Part shown: positions 46,046 to 58,334 of the stretch, in pieces | Position numbering within the stretch: the stretch's first letter is position 1 | How the letters are laid out: the number at the start of each line of letters is the position of its first letter | Source of the DNA: Okapia johnstoni | Taxonomy: Eukaryota; Chordata; Mammalia; Artiodactyla; Giraffidae | Direction of reading: 5' to 3' | Assembly: GCA_024291935.2 (NCBI GenBank) | Contig: CM044316.1 | Location: forward strand, 76,896,501-76,960,500 | DNA length: 64,000 nucleotides | Notes under the pieces: generated by a model | Databases searched by the model: none | The model's input: the letters and a program-made list of their open reading frames with translations, nothing else | What the model was told of the DNA's origin: nothing | Translations under genes and position numbers: made by a program

Positions 46046-49000
46046 GTTTACAGTAGGTGATGAAAATGGAGAGGGAGGCATTTCCTGTTGAAAGATTTTC
46101 TGAGATTATGGGACCAAAAACAGTGTTAGCTTTTATAAAAACGACTTAGAACTTAGTCATTCCTTGCCCTAATATAAATAGCCATAACAACCAAATAGTG
46201 ATCTATTACGGGAACTTGATGACTCAGTATAATTTTTCCCATTTGCTTCTATTACCATATTCCCACCCCCAAATTTTTCAAGTATAAGGAAACAACTGGT
46301 AGAATATGAGGGCTTCCTCTTTCTCTATAGAACAGGAGGCATTTCCCTTCAGGAGAAAGAAGGGTGGAGCTGGCACATCCAGTCCCAGATGACTAATCCT
46401 GTGTTCTTTTGTTGCTGACTTTAGTTCCCAAGGAATCTTTTGATGTGTTTGGAGAAACTCTGACTATCTCATTCCTCTTGGTGATTGCTCTCTTGACTTC
46501 CTGTTGAGTTACATATTGGCTATAAATTGTCCCTCACCAGAAAGGGGATCTTTTAAAACAGGCATTTTCCTTTAAGTTATTGAAATAATTATAGGAAATG
46601 GTTAAAAGGTATTAATAACATTTCAGAGGCGTTTACATCATGGACTCTACAAAACAAATGGTTGTTCCAAAGGCCAAAGATTGAGTACTAAAATTCCAGG
46701 GGCATTCTGATATGGAACTAAATCCTCTGAGAAACAAGGGGACTAGCTTATGCTACAGCCCACAAAATTTATCACACTCCAGGGTGTAAAGCAAAGCAAA
46801 GAACTTTATTTTCTGGGTTATGTATTTCAGTAAATATGTCTCTGTCCCTAAAAGGATATAGGTTTTAAAGGCCCTAAAGACTTTGATTACCAAAGACTTG
46901 ACATTTCGAGGTGATTGCAACATGCCCACACAGGCAGAACCAAATCTCTATTTTCCACAGAATTTTAAATCTATTACTTCATCCGTTTCCCAGATTTATA
47001 CTAACACCACTTGTAATAATATTTACAAAGGAGACATACACACGTTATAATACTAAAGAGACTGGTGTCTCTCATTTCCGTTTCTTTCTTATTGGGCAGA
47101 GGGGGGAATTGAAGGAAGTAAGAAATGGGGTGCCTCTTGAGAGAAATTTGATTAAAATAAGCCCTGGGATCCTATTTGTTTTATAGGTTCCTCTATCTTT
47201 GCTTCACTGTCAATTCAAAAATTTGGGTTTGAGAAGGAAGTTGTTAAACATTATAGCATCCATCCTGATCTTTTGAAAGCCCCTACTGCCATAGTTCAGC
47301 TGCTCAATTTGAATCTGGTCTGACACGATTCCTAAGAAGCCAGGCGAGAGCCTGCAGGAGAGAAGTGACCAAGCAGATCAGCCTTTTTCAGCTCTGCTGG
47401 AGAACGGAAGCCAACAACAGCACCACTCCTCTCCTGCCATTCAGAATTGAGGTGGGACCACCTGGGGGTTCCAGTTTTAGATTATAACTCTTTGGGCAAT
47501 TAGAAAATCTCTGAGCATCCATCTCCCCTGGCATTTAGGTAAATTAATAATATTAAGCATTTCTAAAATAAGAAGTGGGTTATAAGATACACCAATGTAT
47601 CACGAGCATAATTTGCTCTGTTACCTTTTCCCCAAAGGAGCTTCATCAAGGTACAGTCCTACAGCATTAATGCTTCTGAGCTCATAACCCTGGAATATCT
47701 ATTTCCCACAGATTCAAGACAGTGAAACTTCATTATCATGCCCCCTTATTTAACTCCAATACCCAGGACAATGATTTGTTTTAACGTCCCAGTCTAAACC
47801 TCCTGCAGCAATATTTTTTCAGGTAATAGCTTCCATTCATAATGCTAACAGCTCTTGAATTCTCCAGTCAACTTGGCTTTTAGGAGCCTCTCTTTTATTT
47901 TACTTCCTAAGCTTTACACCTTGCCACATACAGTCCAAACTAAGTTCTGGCCACATGGGTTCAAGTCCCAGCACATGGGTTCAAGTCCTGATCTGAGGTA
48001 AACGGTTTCACAGTTATATAACCCAATAAATTCCCCTTGTTTAAGTGAGTCTGAGGAAGGTTTACTATTATTATTATTAACCAATATGGTAAATACATAT
48101 TGGAAATGATCAACTGTGATATTGTTTTATTTCCTCTAGTCCCTGTATACAGCATTTAGTGGGTGAAAATTCTCCCCCACAGCACTGTGTGAAGACTCCA
48201 GAAACCCGATTTCTCTGCTCACCCTCAGGTAACCTGAAAATTCTACAGTCATTTTAAGTCATACAACATAGTCTCACTAGAGAAATGTAAAGTCTCAAAA
48301 GTTCAAAATATTAAGCAATCCTTCAGTTTTTATGCAGAAGGAAGCCTTCCCCTCTTCCTCTCCAGTCTCTGTCAAGCCACCTGCCTCCTCACTCACCTCC
48401 TCCTCACCTCATGGGTCACAGGTAATAAGAGGAGAAGCATAAAGGGAAGGAGTGGAATGGCTCTTACTTGGCTGGTGGTAGTAAGTTAGTGTTCTGGCTT
48501 TCTGCTCTTCTGGGCCAGATATAAGGTAGAAAGCTGACTGACTCTCTCTTTTTGGCACATCTGTGTGCTCTTCATAAGCCCTCACTGGCCCTCCCTGGCC
48601 AAAGCTTTTGTGACCACAGAAGGCACATTTCCTTTGTCTCACCCTTTTCTATTCCTCCTCAGCTTCTGTTTCCCTGGCCATCCACATCAGAGAACTCTTG
48701 GGATTCCCTCACCTTGTGGCAGGAGCCTATTTGACTCTATTCAAAATAATTTTAATATTATAAAATCACCCAGCAGTATGCAAATGTTGTAAAAACATCA
48801 ACTCATACTTAAAAACATTCACTTGCCACCAGTTTGTAATCTTTAAAAAAATGTCATGAAGACAGCTAAACATCAGGGAAAGTCTAAAAGGCCTGAAAAT
48901 TAATTAGAAAAAAAGCAAGGATTAAGAAAACAGATAACTAGAACTAAAAACAGACCAAACTGCTTCAAGGCTCACAGAATGTGGCAAATCTGCTCCCACA

Positions 49001-52000
49001 GTTCACCCAAATTAGCAATACATGAAAAAACTGATAGCTGGGAATATTCATTTTTAACCAGATTGAAGTTTCAATATGCTTTCGGTGAAATCCCCGGGCA
49101 CCACTTGTGAGATGGCCATGTGATCCTAGGGCCTCCACCTGTGCCCTCACTCACTTCACAAAGCTCCTTCTGGACCTGGGCTTCCATTTCTTCTTTACCC
49201 TCCCTAGAGACGTATCTTCCTCTGAGCCACTACCTATACAAGTAGTTAACAGAAACCCTAGTTATTCCCTGAAACATATGCTGCTACTTACAAGCAAACT
49301 CTCAGCAAAGAAAGTTATCCTTCTATCTCAGATTTCTCCAGCCCAAGAGCTAAAATTTTCAACTTCCAATATCAATATTTCTTTGATTCTATTTGGATAT
49401 CAGGTTATCTCTGAAGTATATTATAAATTTTTCCTTTGGGTACCATGACTTCCTTTTGGACACCAAAAGCGTGGCATCTTGGCTCTCATCTGTTTTCATC
49501 ATGTAGCTCAGTGGATGTTTGCAGGGGACCTAAAACATCTATGAGGGCAGGAACACAAAACCTACCACCTCCCTTATTTCATTGGTCCTGGTGTGGTACA
49601 GAAGCAGAAGTAAGACAAGTATGGTCAATATGCTTCATTATTTGTCGTATGAATGAATGACAGATCCAAGTAAAATAGTCATTCCTCTACTTCCCAATGT
49701 TAACTAATTTGAATTTAGCATAGGTTGCAAATGGGCATTTAGATGGCCCAATGGCGATTCCTTTCTCATCACAAGTGGGCATAATTTTCTTGGCCGGAGG
49801 ACTAAGAAGGAAAGGAAATTAAGTGCTTGTTCTCCCCAGGGATTTTATATTCTTAGAAATATCCTTGCTGAAGTCCTATTATTGCCCTGCACTTTGTAGA
49901 CCACCTAGTACCTCTCTCCCATGGCTTCCATCTCACTCGGAGAAGGATTCTCAAAGAAATATCCATGAAATCCCAAGGCATTTGGTTCCTTCCCTCCCCC
50001 TCCCTGATCCCCTTACATCAGCATCTACACTCCCTTGGCAGATTTCACAAAGGGCTGCACACCAGGAGAGGGAAAGGTAATGATGTGTGTTTGTCTTACG
50101 GGTGTGCTCACATTTCAAACTTGTCTACGATTCCAACAAATGAAAGGAGTTGTTAAACCATAACAAAAGCTAAATAAAAAGAAACGGTAAACTGTAAAAT
50201 GAATAAGAACTGTCATTAGGTGTAACCCAAACAGTCTGTGTGTGGTTTGGGGGAATGACAAGTAAACAATAAACATTAAATGTTGTCAAGTAACTTCCAC
50301 AAAAAGTGTTTCCATACATGTGCAAATAGGGCGATGTGCTGTCCCAGTGCCCAATCACAGGAGCTTTGTGGGCAATCACATAGCATTGAGCAGAAAGCCC
50401 CTGATCTGCCAGATTTGCTTTTTTTCCTCCTTCAGTAAGGTTGACAGGAATTCTCTCCCTCTAATTGAGTATCCAGTGGCCCTTTACTCTCTTTTTGGCT
50501 GCTTACTTAGCAGAGCTCTTGAAAGAAGTGATGGAAAAACGAATCCCCTTTTAGATTATTTTAGAGGCAGACTTTTTTTAAGCCAAAGAATGCAGTACCA
50601 GCATTCATAGCATGTATTTATAATAAAAACGGAATTTTCTTTCCACTTTACAATGGCAAGGTCATGCGAAAAATAAATACCTGGGTGATTTCTTATTTTT
50701 TCCTTTTCGTCAGTCAGAAGTCCCAAACTCCAATGCCTACCATGACCAGCCAATACATGAGTGCAGGGGTGGGTGCCAAGTGAGTATAAGCCACAGTGCA
50801 GAGAGGTGGGGGGCTTCGCATAGTGAAAAGTGGACACTTGTCCCAAGGGTACACCCATTCTCCAACCTGTAAAATATGTGTTGCCCAAGCAACATGTTCT
50901 CCAGGCTAAATTCAGCCCACAGACTAGCTATAGCAGGCCATTTTATATTGTGATATAAATAGATGAAAATTAATCAGAAGAGTTAAAGAAAGCCATAGTC
51001 CACCAACCAGAGTCTTGATTAAAAGTCCAAATCAGGTACATCCTAGAAGATATAAATCTCCCTACTTTCCACCTCCTTCCAAATAAAGCAGACACCAATG
51101 GATCATAAAATCACTAAGTGTTTGGCTGACAAAACCACATATTTGAACAATTATTCTATCATTTAGTTGTGACCTTTACAGTAACTCCAATTATATGTTG
51201 CTTCCATACACTAGTCATTTTGGTTTAAAAAAAAATAGACTTTTGCAAAGGAAAAAGAAAATAATAATCTACATACACTGTACACTTTGAACATCTGAGC
51301 TGCTAAGAAACTTTTCCAACTGCATCTTCTAGTGACTGTAATATTCATTTGTTCCACAAGGAATCAAATGGGAAACAATGTCTTTGTCAAAAGCTAAGCA
51401 TCCTGCATTGACTGTAGCTGTTTACACTGATCTTAGCACCAGGTACTAGCAAACATAACCTCAGTGCCCATGTCTAAAGATATATGTTTTCCAAATGAAA
51501 AGTAGAGTTACAGTGACCTAGTTTTCAGTAACAGGTCACAGGCTATTCATAGATAATATCTATTTTCATTATAATGATTGGTTATTATCCTGATCTCTGA
51601 AGATGGTTATTATCAACATTGAGAAAGAGATTGAGGCTCGGAGGAGGTCAGATGACTTGTGATAAAGAAGTCTCTGAAACTCAGTCTGAGTCACACAGGT
51701 TTTGATTTTCCTTAAATGATACTGATTTCTTAAGTTTGAAGAAAAAATATTGTGCTCATGACAGTTCTTCAATGTTGGGGTTCCCAGTTTTTGGTTAACA
51801 TTATCATAAATAAAAACTTGTCACTCTCACTGCAACAAGCTCAGACTCACATAGAAATACTTTGATATCGTCATCTCCTTGTTCTCCTTTCTTGAATTTA
51901 AACATAACACAACCAGAGTCAAAAGACATACTGCTTTCTGTTTCCTTATGCCCCTTCAGCAGACTATATAGTCAGTAGCTGTGGAAGAAACGGTAGAAAT

Positions 52001-52256
52001 CACTAAGGAGAGAGGCAAATGGAGGCTGGTGTCCAGCTATTGAAGTTGGTCCAGAAGTGTCTGCGTGGATTGGTGGAAAAGTGTAGCTGATTGGCAGAGA
52101 ATCTGTCAGCCCCTACCCCACCCCCACACCTTCCCAGGGGTTCAGGTATACAGTAATAGGAGTAATAAGAGGAACTGCCAAAGGTTGTGAACTTGTTACT
52201 GCAAAATCCTTACCCTTTAGCTGTTGACCTAAAAAAAAAAAAAGAATGCAACCAGG
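46046..52256. other. Repeat-poor single-copy DNA, no gene
   Basis: About 6.2 kb hold no SINE or LINE that I can name. ORFs (for example 46911-47186, 49107-49448, 49823-50080, 50556-50888) are short, overlap frames on the other strand and lack domains. A short tandem duplication lies at 47952-47990. Some of it may be old repeats beyond my recognition. Confidence 0.4.
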
Positions 52257-52266
52257 TTCATGAGGA

Positions 52267-55200
52267 CTCTTTCATGGATCACAGCCTTGACGTAGCAAAG
52301 GGGCTTGCATAAATCAATGAAACTATGAGCCATGCTGTGCAGGGTCACCCAAGCCAGACAGGTCAAAGTGAAGATTTCTGATACAACATGGTCCATTGGA
52401 GGAGGAAATGGCAACCCACTCCAGTATTCTTGCCACAAGAACCCCATGAACAGTGTGAAAAGGCAAAAAGATATGACACTGAAAGATGGACTCCCCAGTT
52501 TGGAAGGTGTCCAATAAGCTACTGGGGAAGAGCAGAGGGAAATTACTAATAACTCCAGAAAGAATGAAGCGACTGGGCCAAAGTGAAAATGACTCCCCGA
52601 TGCAGATGTGTCTGGTGGTGAAAGTAAAGTCTGATGCTGTAAAGAACAATACTGTATAGGAACCTGGAATGTTAGGTCCACGAACCAAGGTAAATCGGAT
52701 GTGGTCAAGCAGGAGATGGCAAGAATGAACATTGATATCTTAAGAATAAGTGAAAATGGTCAGGAACGGGCGAATTTAATTCAGATGACCATTGTATCTA
52801 CTATGTGGGCAAGAATCCTTTAGAAGAAATGGAGGAGCCATCATAGGCAACAAAAGAATCCAAAATACAGTACTCGAGAGCAACCTCAAAAATGACAGAA
52901 TTATCTCAGTTCATCTCCAAGGCAAACCATTCAACATTATAGTAATCCAAGTCTATGCCCCAACCACTGATGCCAAAGAAGCTGAAGCTGGTTGGTTCTA
53001 TGAAGACCCATAATACCTTCTAGAATTAACACCAAAAAGATGTCATTTTCATCATAGGGGATTGAAATGCAAAAGTAGACAGTCAAGAGATACTTGGAGT
53101 AACAGGCAAGTCTGGCCTTGGAGTACAAAATGAAGCAGAGCAAAGGCTAACAGAATCTTGTTAAGAGGACACACTGGTCATAGCAAACACAATTTTCTTG
53201 GGTTCAAGAGAAGCCTCTACACAAGTACATCACCAGATGATCAATACCGAAATCAGATTGATTATGTTCTTTGCAGCTGAAGATGGAAAAACTCTATACA
53301 GTCAGCAAAAACAAGAGCTGACTGTGGGTCAGATTAAGAACTCCTTATTGCAAAACCCAGGCTTAAATTGAATAAAGTAGGTAAAGCCACTATACCATTC
53401 ATGTATGACCTAAATCAGATCCCTTATGATTATACAGTAGAAATGACTAATAGATTCAAGGGAATTAAACCTGGTAGACAGAGTGCCTGAAGAACTATGG
53501 ATGGAGGCTTATAATATTGTACAGGAGGCAGTAACCAAAACCATCCCAAAGAAAAAGAAATGCAAGAAAGCATAGTGTTTGAGGAGGCTTTACAAATAGC
53601 AGAAGAAAGAAGCAAAAGGCAAGAGAGAAAGGGAAAGATACACCCAACTGAATGCAGAGTTCCAGAGACTAGCAAGAGATAAGAAGGTCAATGAGTAATG
53701 CAAAGAAACAGAGGAAAGCAATAGAATGGGAGACTAGAGATCTTGTCAAGAAAACTGGAGATATCAGGGGATATTTCATGCAAAGATGGGTGGAATAAAG
53801 GATAGAAATGGTAAGGACCTAACAGAAGTAGAAGAGATTAAGAAGATGTGGCAAGAATACACAGAAGAACTATACAAAGAAGATCTTAATGACTCAGATA
53901 ACCACAATAGTGTGGTCATTCACCTAGAGCCGGATATCCTGGAGTATGAAGTCAAGTGGGCCTTAGGAAGCATTAATATGAACAAAGACAGTGGAGGTGA
54001 TAGGATTCCAGGTGAACTATTTCAAATCCTAAAAGAAGATGCCATGAAAGTGCTTCACTCAATATGTAAGCAAATTTGGAAAACTCAGTGGTGGCCACAG
54101 GACTGGAAAAGGTTTGTTTTCATTCCAATCCCAAAGAAGGGCAATACTAAAGAATATTCACACTGCATACAATTGCACTCATTTTACATGCTAGTAAGGT
54201 GATGCTCAAAATACTTCAAGCTAGGCTTCAACAGTACCTAAATCAAGAACTTCCAGATGTACAAGCAGGGTTTTGAAGAGGCAGAGGAACCAGAAATCAA
54301 CTTGCCAACATTTGTTGCATCATAGAGAAAGCAAGGGCATTCCAGAAAAATATCTACTTCTGCTTCATTGACTACACTAAAGCCTTTGACTGTGTGGATC
54401 AAAATAAACTGTGGAAAACACTTAAAGAGATGGGAGTACCAGACCACCTTACCTGTCTCCTGAGAAACATGTATGTGGGTCAAGAGGCAACAGTTAGAAC
54501 CGGACATGGAACAACGAACTGGTTCCATATTGGGAAAGGATTACAACAAGGCTGTATATTGCCACCCTGTTTATTTAACTTATATGCAGAGTACATCATG
54601 TGAAATGCCAAACTGGATGAGTCACAAGCTGGAATCAAGATTTCTGGGAGAAACATCAACAATCTCAGATATGCAGATGGTACCACTCTAATGGCAGAAA
54701 GTGAAGATGAACTGAAGAGCCTCTTGATGAGGGTGAAAGAGGAGAGTGAAAAAGCTGACTTGAAACTCAACATTCAAAAAACTAAGATCGTGACATCTGG
54801 TCCCATCACACCATGACAGGTAGAAGGGGAAAAAGTGGAAGCAGTGATAGATTTTAGTTTCTTGGGCTCCAAAATAACTGGGGATGGTGACTGCAGCCAT
54901 GAAATTAAAAGACACTTGTTCTTTGGAAGAAAAGCTTTGACAAACCTAGACACCATATTAAAAATCAGAGACATCACTTTGCCAACAAAAGTCCAAATAG
55001 TCAAAGCCATGGCTTTTCCAGTAGTCGTGTACAATGTAAGAGTTGGACCATAAAGAAGGCTGAGCACCAAAGAACTGATGCTTTTGAATTGCGGTGCTGG
55101 AAAAGACTCTTTAGAGTTCTTTGAACTGCAAGGAGATCAAACCAGTGAATCCTAAAGGAAATCAACCCCGAATGTTCATTGGAAGGACTGCTACTAAAGC

Positions 55201-55440
55201 TTCAATACTTTGGCCACCTGATGCAAAGAGCCAAATCATTGGAAGAGACCTTGATGCTGAGAAAGATAGAAGGCAAAAGGAGAAGTGGGCAGCAGAGGAT
55301 GTGATGATTAGACAACATCACCGATTAAATGGATATGAATTTGAGCGAACCACGAGAGAGTGGAGGACAGGAGCCTAGCATGCTGCAGTCCGTGGGGTCA
55401 CAAAGAGTCAGACGTGACTTAGCAACTGAACAACAACGTA
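52267..55440 (+). mobile_element. Near-full-length BovB LINE, 10-bp TSD
   Basis: A ~3.17-kb BovB copy is bounded by a perfect 10-bp duplication, ttcatgagga (52257-52266 and 55441-55450). In order it has a 5' region that shares a Bov-A-like block (about 52404-52450), an APE-type endonuclease domain (52660-53300, with 'YAPTTDAKEA'), a linker, and the reverse transcriptase (from ~53780; 'GSINMNKDSGGDRIPGELF', 'QDWKRFVFIPIPKKGN'). The tail ends 'gcaactgaacaacaac'. Frames are broken by many stops and frameshifts. The palm motif reads YADGT near 54669-54683, so a catalytic aspartate codon is lost. The copy cannot move itself. Confidence 0.95.
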
Positions 55441-55450
55441 TTCATGAGGA

Positions 55451-55779
55451 ACCCAAGTCTTAGCTTTAAATCAGTAGGAAAAATCTCTTGCTACTTCACA
55501 GACAGGAAAAATTAACAAAGACCTCTGCAATGATTTCTGAATTTTGTCTAATTTTCCCTTATATTTCTGCCTTTCCTTCCTTCTTCCTCCTTCAGCCTAA
55601 ATATTGTTTCATTTCATATTTTTTACAGTGTGAATTTTAAGTGTAATGAAATAGATGAAATGAAATTTAGTAAAACTTTTATTACTATTCTTGGAAGAGA
55701 TTTTTTTTCCCTAAAGAATTTCTTAAATGAAAAAGCACTCTAAATGTCATAAATAGATGCTATTTCTGAGTGGCTAAAA
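55451..55779. other. AT-rich single-copy DNA
   Basis: No recognisable feature. Confidence 0.5.
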
Positions 55780-56020
55780 CAAGGGTTTTGTAGTAACATT
55801 GACTTTGATTAATAGCCTATTGCTGACACTTCCTCTAAGTCTACCTTTTTGCCACTTAGAAGCCATGTGACTTGAGTTACTGAAACTTTCTGTGCCTTCC
55901 TCCTCTCTATGACATTAATAATACAATTTTCTGAGCACTCAGAACTTAGAATGTAAAGCGCTTAGAATGATGTCTGATACATAGTAAATTGCTATAAAAT
56001 GTTTATTACTACTGTTAATA
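55780..56020 (+). mobile_element. MIR SINE
   Basis: 'gccatgtgacttgagttact', 'gtaaagcgcttagaatgatg' and 'tgatacatagtaaattgct' match MIR in order. Confidence 0.8.
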
Positions 56021-56029
56021 TCTGCTCGA

Positions 56030-56170
56030 CTTTACAAAAGTTCCTCAAACTTTCCAAGAATCAATTTATTCATCTGAAAATTGGAATAAAAATAATTTCC
56101 TCTTGAGGGTGTTGTAAATTTTAATTGACCTCATCTATGTAAAGCACTATTTCTGGCAAACATGTTCATA
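56030..56170 (+). mobile_element. MIR-like fragment
   Basis: 'tcaatttattcatctgaaaa', 'gagggtgttgtaaattttaa' and 'gtaaagcactatttctggca' parallel the MIR 3' half. It follows the previous MIR directly. Confidence 0.65.
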
Positions 56171-56688
56171 TAGACCGTACACTAAGCAATGCATTTTCCG
56201 TCCAAATGTCAAACTTTGACCTCCTTGTTTCCAAAGGTCTTCACCTGCTTCTCTCCCCATCAGTTTTCCTTTACACCCATTCCTAGACTTCGTCAACACT
56301 TGGAAGAGAGGTCCTTAAAGCTTTAGAGTCTAACATCTTCACTCTCTGATCACAGTTTTCTTTGCCCTGTCATTGCTCTTTTTGTTAAATTCCTGACCTT
56401 GAATCTAGTTATCAACCTTCCTGCCCTCACATCAAGGCAGCGAAATGCTCATGGAGGAAGCCACACAATGGCAAAGACCAGTGCCACCAAAAAGCCATAA
56501 TTTCCAATTAACTGGGAATTTAATGTTTTTGGATCTCTCTCTTTTCCTCATCAATACTCTCTCTTATGCCTTTTGGTGATTATTCAAATCATCCCCAATT
56601 TCCTTTACACTTCCTCTTTGCACTTAGAATATAATCTACTTAACAAAGACAGTAGAAGTTTCCAAGCAAGAACTCCACCAGTACGAGC
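56171..56688. other. Single-copy DNA
   Basis: No recognisable feature. Confidence 0.45.
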
Positions 56689-56820
56689 AGAGGAGAAGGA
56701 AATGGCAACCCACTCCAGTATTCTTGCCTAGAAAATCCCATGGAGAGAGGAGCGTGATGGGCTACAGTCCATGGAGTTGCAGAGCTGGGCACGACTGAAG
56801 CGACTTAGCACACATGCATG
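56689..56820 (+). mobile_element. Bov-A monomer SINE
   Basis: A single Bov-A unit without a tRNA head: 'ggagaaggaaatggcaaccc' to 'gaagcgacttagcacacatg'. Confidence 0.92.
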
Positions 56821-56848
56821 ACACAATCGGATTTAAGTTAACTCTGTT

Positions 56849-57050
56849 GGGCTCCCTGGTGGCTCAGATAGTAAAGAATCTGCCTGCAGTGCAGGAGACC
56901 TGGGTTTGATCCCTGGGTTGGGAAGGTCCTCTGGAGAAGGGAATGGCAACCCACTCAAGTATTCTCACATGGAGAATGCCATGGACAGAGGAGCCTGGTG
57001 GGCTACAGTCCATGGTGTTGCAGAGTCAGACATGACCAAATACACACACA
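56849..57050 (+). mobile_element. Bov-tA SINE
   Basis: Head 'gggctccctggtggctcag', core, and tail ending near 'catgaccaaatacacacaca'. It is in direct orientation with the Bov-A unit 28 bp upstream. Confidence 0.94.
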
Positions 57051-57234
57051 TTTCATTTTCAAGTGGACAAGTTCTCAAGTAACTTTCTAGGGAAAGTAAC
57101 ACAGCCATCCTCTGCTTCTACACTTGCCAAGCCCTTCTGGAGTTTTGGTTCCTGCTAGCTCTCAGATGTGAGGTCTACCCTCATCTGCCAGGCAGGAAAT
57201 GCTGCCCTTCCTCTCAGGACAGGAGTAGACTCAC

Positions 57235-57490
57235 TTTTTTTCTTTTCCTTTTTCAGTTGGGGTATCGTTGCTTTACAATGTTTCTGCTGTACAATGAAGT
57301 GAATCTGCTGGGTGTATACATATAACCCCTGCCTCTTGAGCCTCCCTTCCATCCCCCTCCCATCCCACCATCTGCTACAGAGCACCAAGATGACCCCCCG
57401 GTGCTACTGCAGCAGGTTCCCACTAGCTGTCTGTCTTACACATGGAAGTGTGCATACGTTAATCCCAATCTCCCAATCCATACCTCTATC
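57235..57490 (-). mobile_element. Artiodactyl L1 3' end
   Basis: The reverse strand of the same L1 3' UTR seen at 7170-7398: 'agttggggtatcgttgcttt', 'tttctgctgtacaatgaagt' and 'caatcccaatctcccaatcc'. The T run at 57235-57242 is the A-tail. Confidence 0.87.
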
Positions 57491-57670
57491 TCCTGCCACG
57501 TGTCCACATGTTTCTATCTGAATTCTGAACACCTTCCTTTTTTCTCCTCAAGAACTTTGCTCCACTGGTTGTCTCTTCTCCTTACTGTAGGCTCTTTTCC
57601 AACACAACTGAAACATGCTGTTTTCTCTGCTATTAACAAAAAATAAAAAGCCATTCTTTGGCAATATAAG

Positions 57671-57874
57671 TGTTAGTCATTCAGTCATATCTGACTCTTT
57701 GTGACCCCATGGACTGTAGCCTGCCAAGCTCCTCTGTCCGTGGGATGATCCAGCCAAGCATGCATGAGTGGGTAGCCATTCCCTCCTCCCGGGGATCTTC
57801 CAGACCCAGGGATCCAACCCGGGTCTCCTGCATTGCAGGCAGATTCTTGACCATCTGAGACACCAAGAAAGCCC
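57671..57874 (-). mobile_element. Bov-tA SINE with 13-bp TSD
   Basis: Reverse-strand copy flanked by a perfect 13-bp duplication, ttggcaatataag, at 57658-57670 and 57875-57887. The reverse ORFs across it are SINE read-through. Confidence 0.97.
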
Positions 57875-57959
57875 TTGGCAATATAAGGATGGCCACAAAC
57901 CCTGTCCCTGTTTATTCGCTGAGTTCCACTAATCCTATATCATTAGTAGCATTAGGTTT

Positions 57960-58334
57960 CAATTCAGCCTGTCCTTCTTCATTGTAACTGTATCTCATTA
58001 CCATCTCTACCTCAATTACTGCCTATAATCTTGCCTCTAAACTGGTCCTCCAGGTTTGCCTCTCTCTAATACATTCTTTGCCTTCTAATGAAAATAATAC
58101 TTTCAACTAAAAATAAGGTCATGTCACTCCTTTTTTAGAAACCCACTAGTGATGCACAATTGTGCTCAGAATAAAGACCAAATGTCTCAGCATGCCAAGC
58201 CAGTTTTTCTTCCTATAACCTCTGCTTATCCTACTCACCTCATTCTTCACCCTGGCTTCAGTTGGACTCGGCCTTTTGCAGCTTTCTAAACACACCATAT
58301 TCTCTTTGCCTCAGGGCCTCTGTACTTGCTGTTC
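57960..58334 (+). mobile_element. L2 LINE, upstream half of split copy
   Basis: 'aaactggtcctccaggtttg', 'ggtcatgtcactcctttttt', 'agaataaagaccaaatgtct' and 'cctcagggcctctgtacttg' match the L2 3' region. It stops at 'cttgctgttc', where a BovB intervenes, and continues at 60206. Confidence 0.82.
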
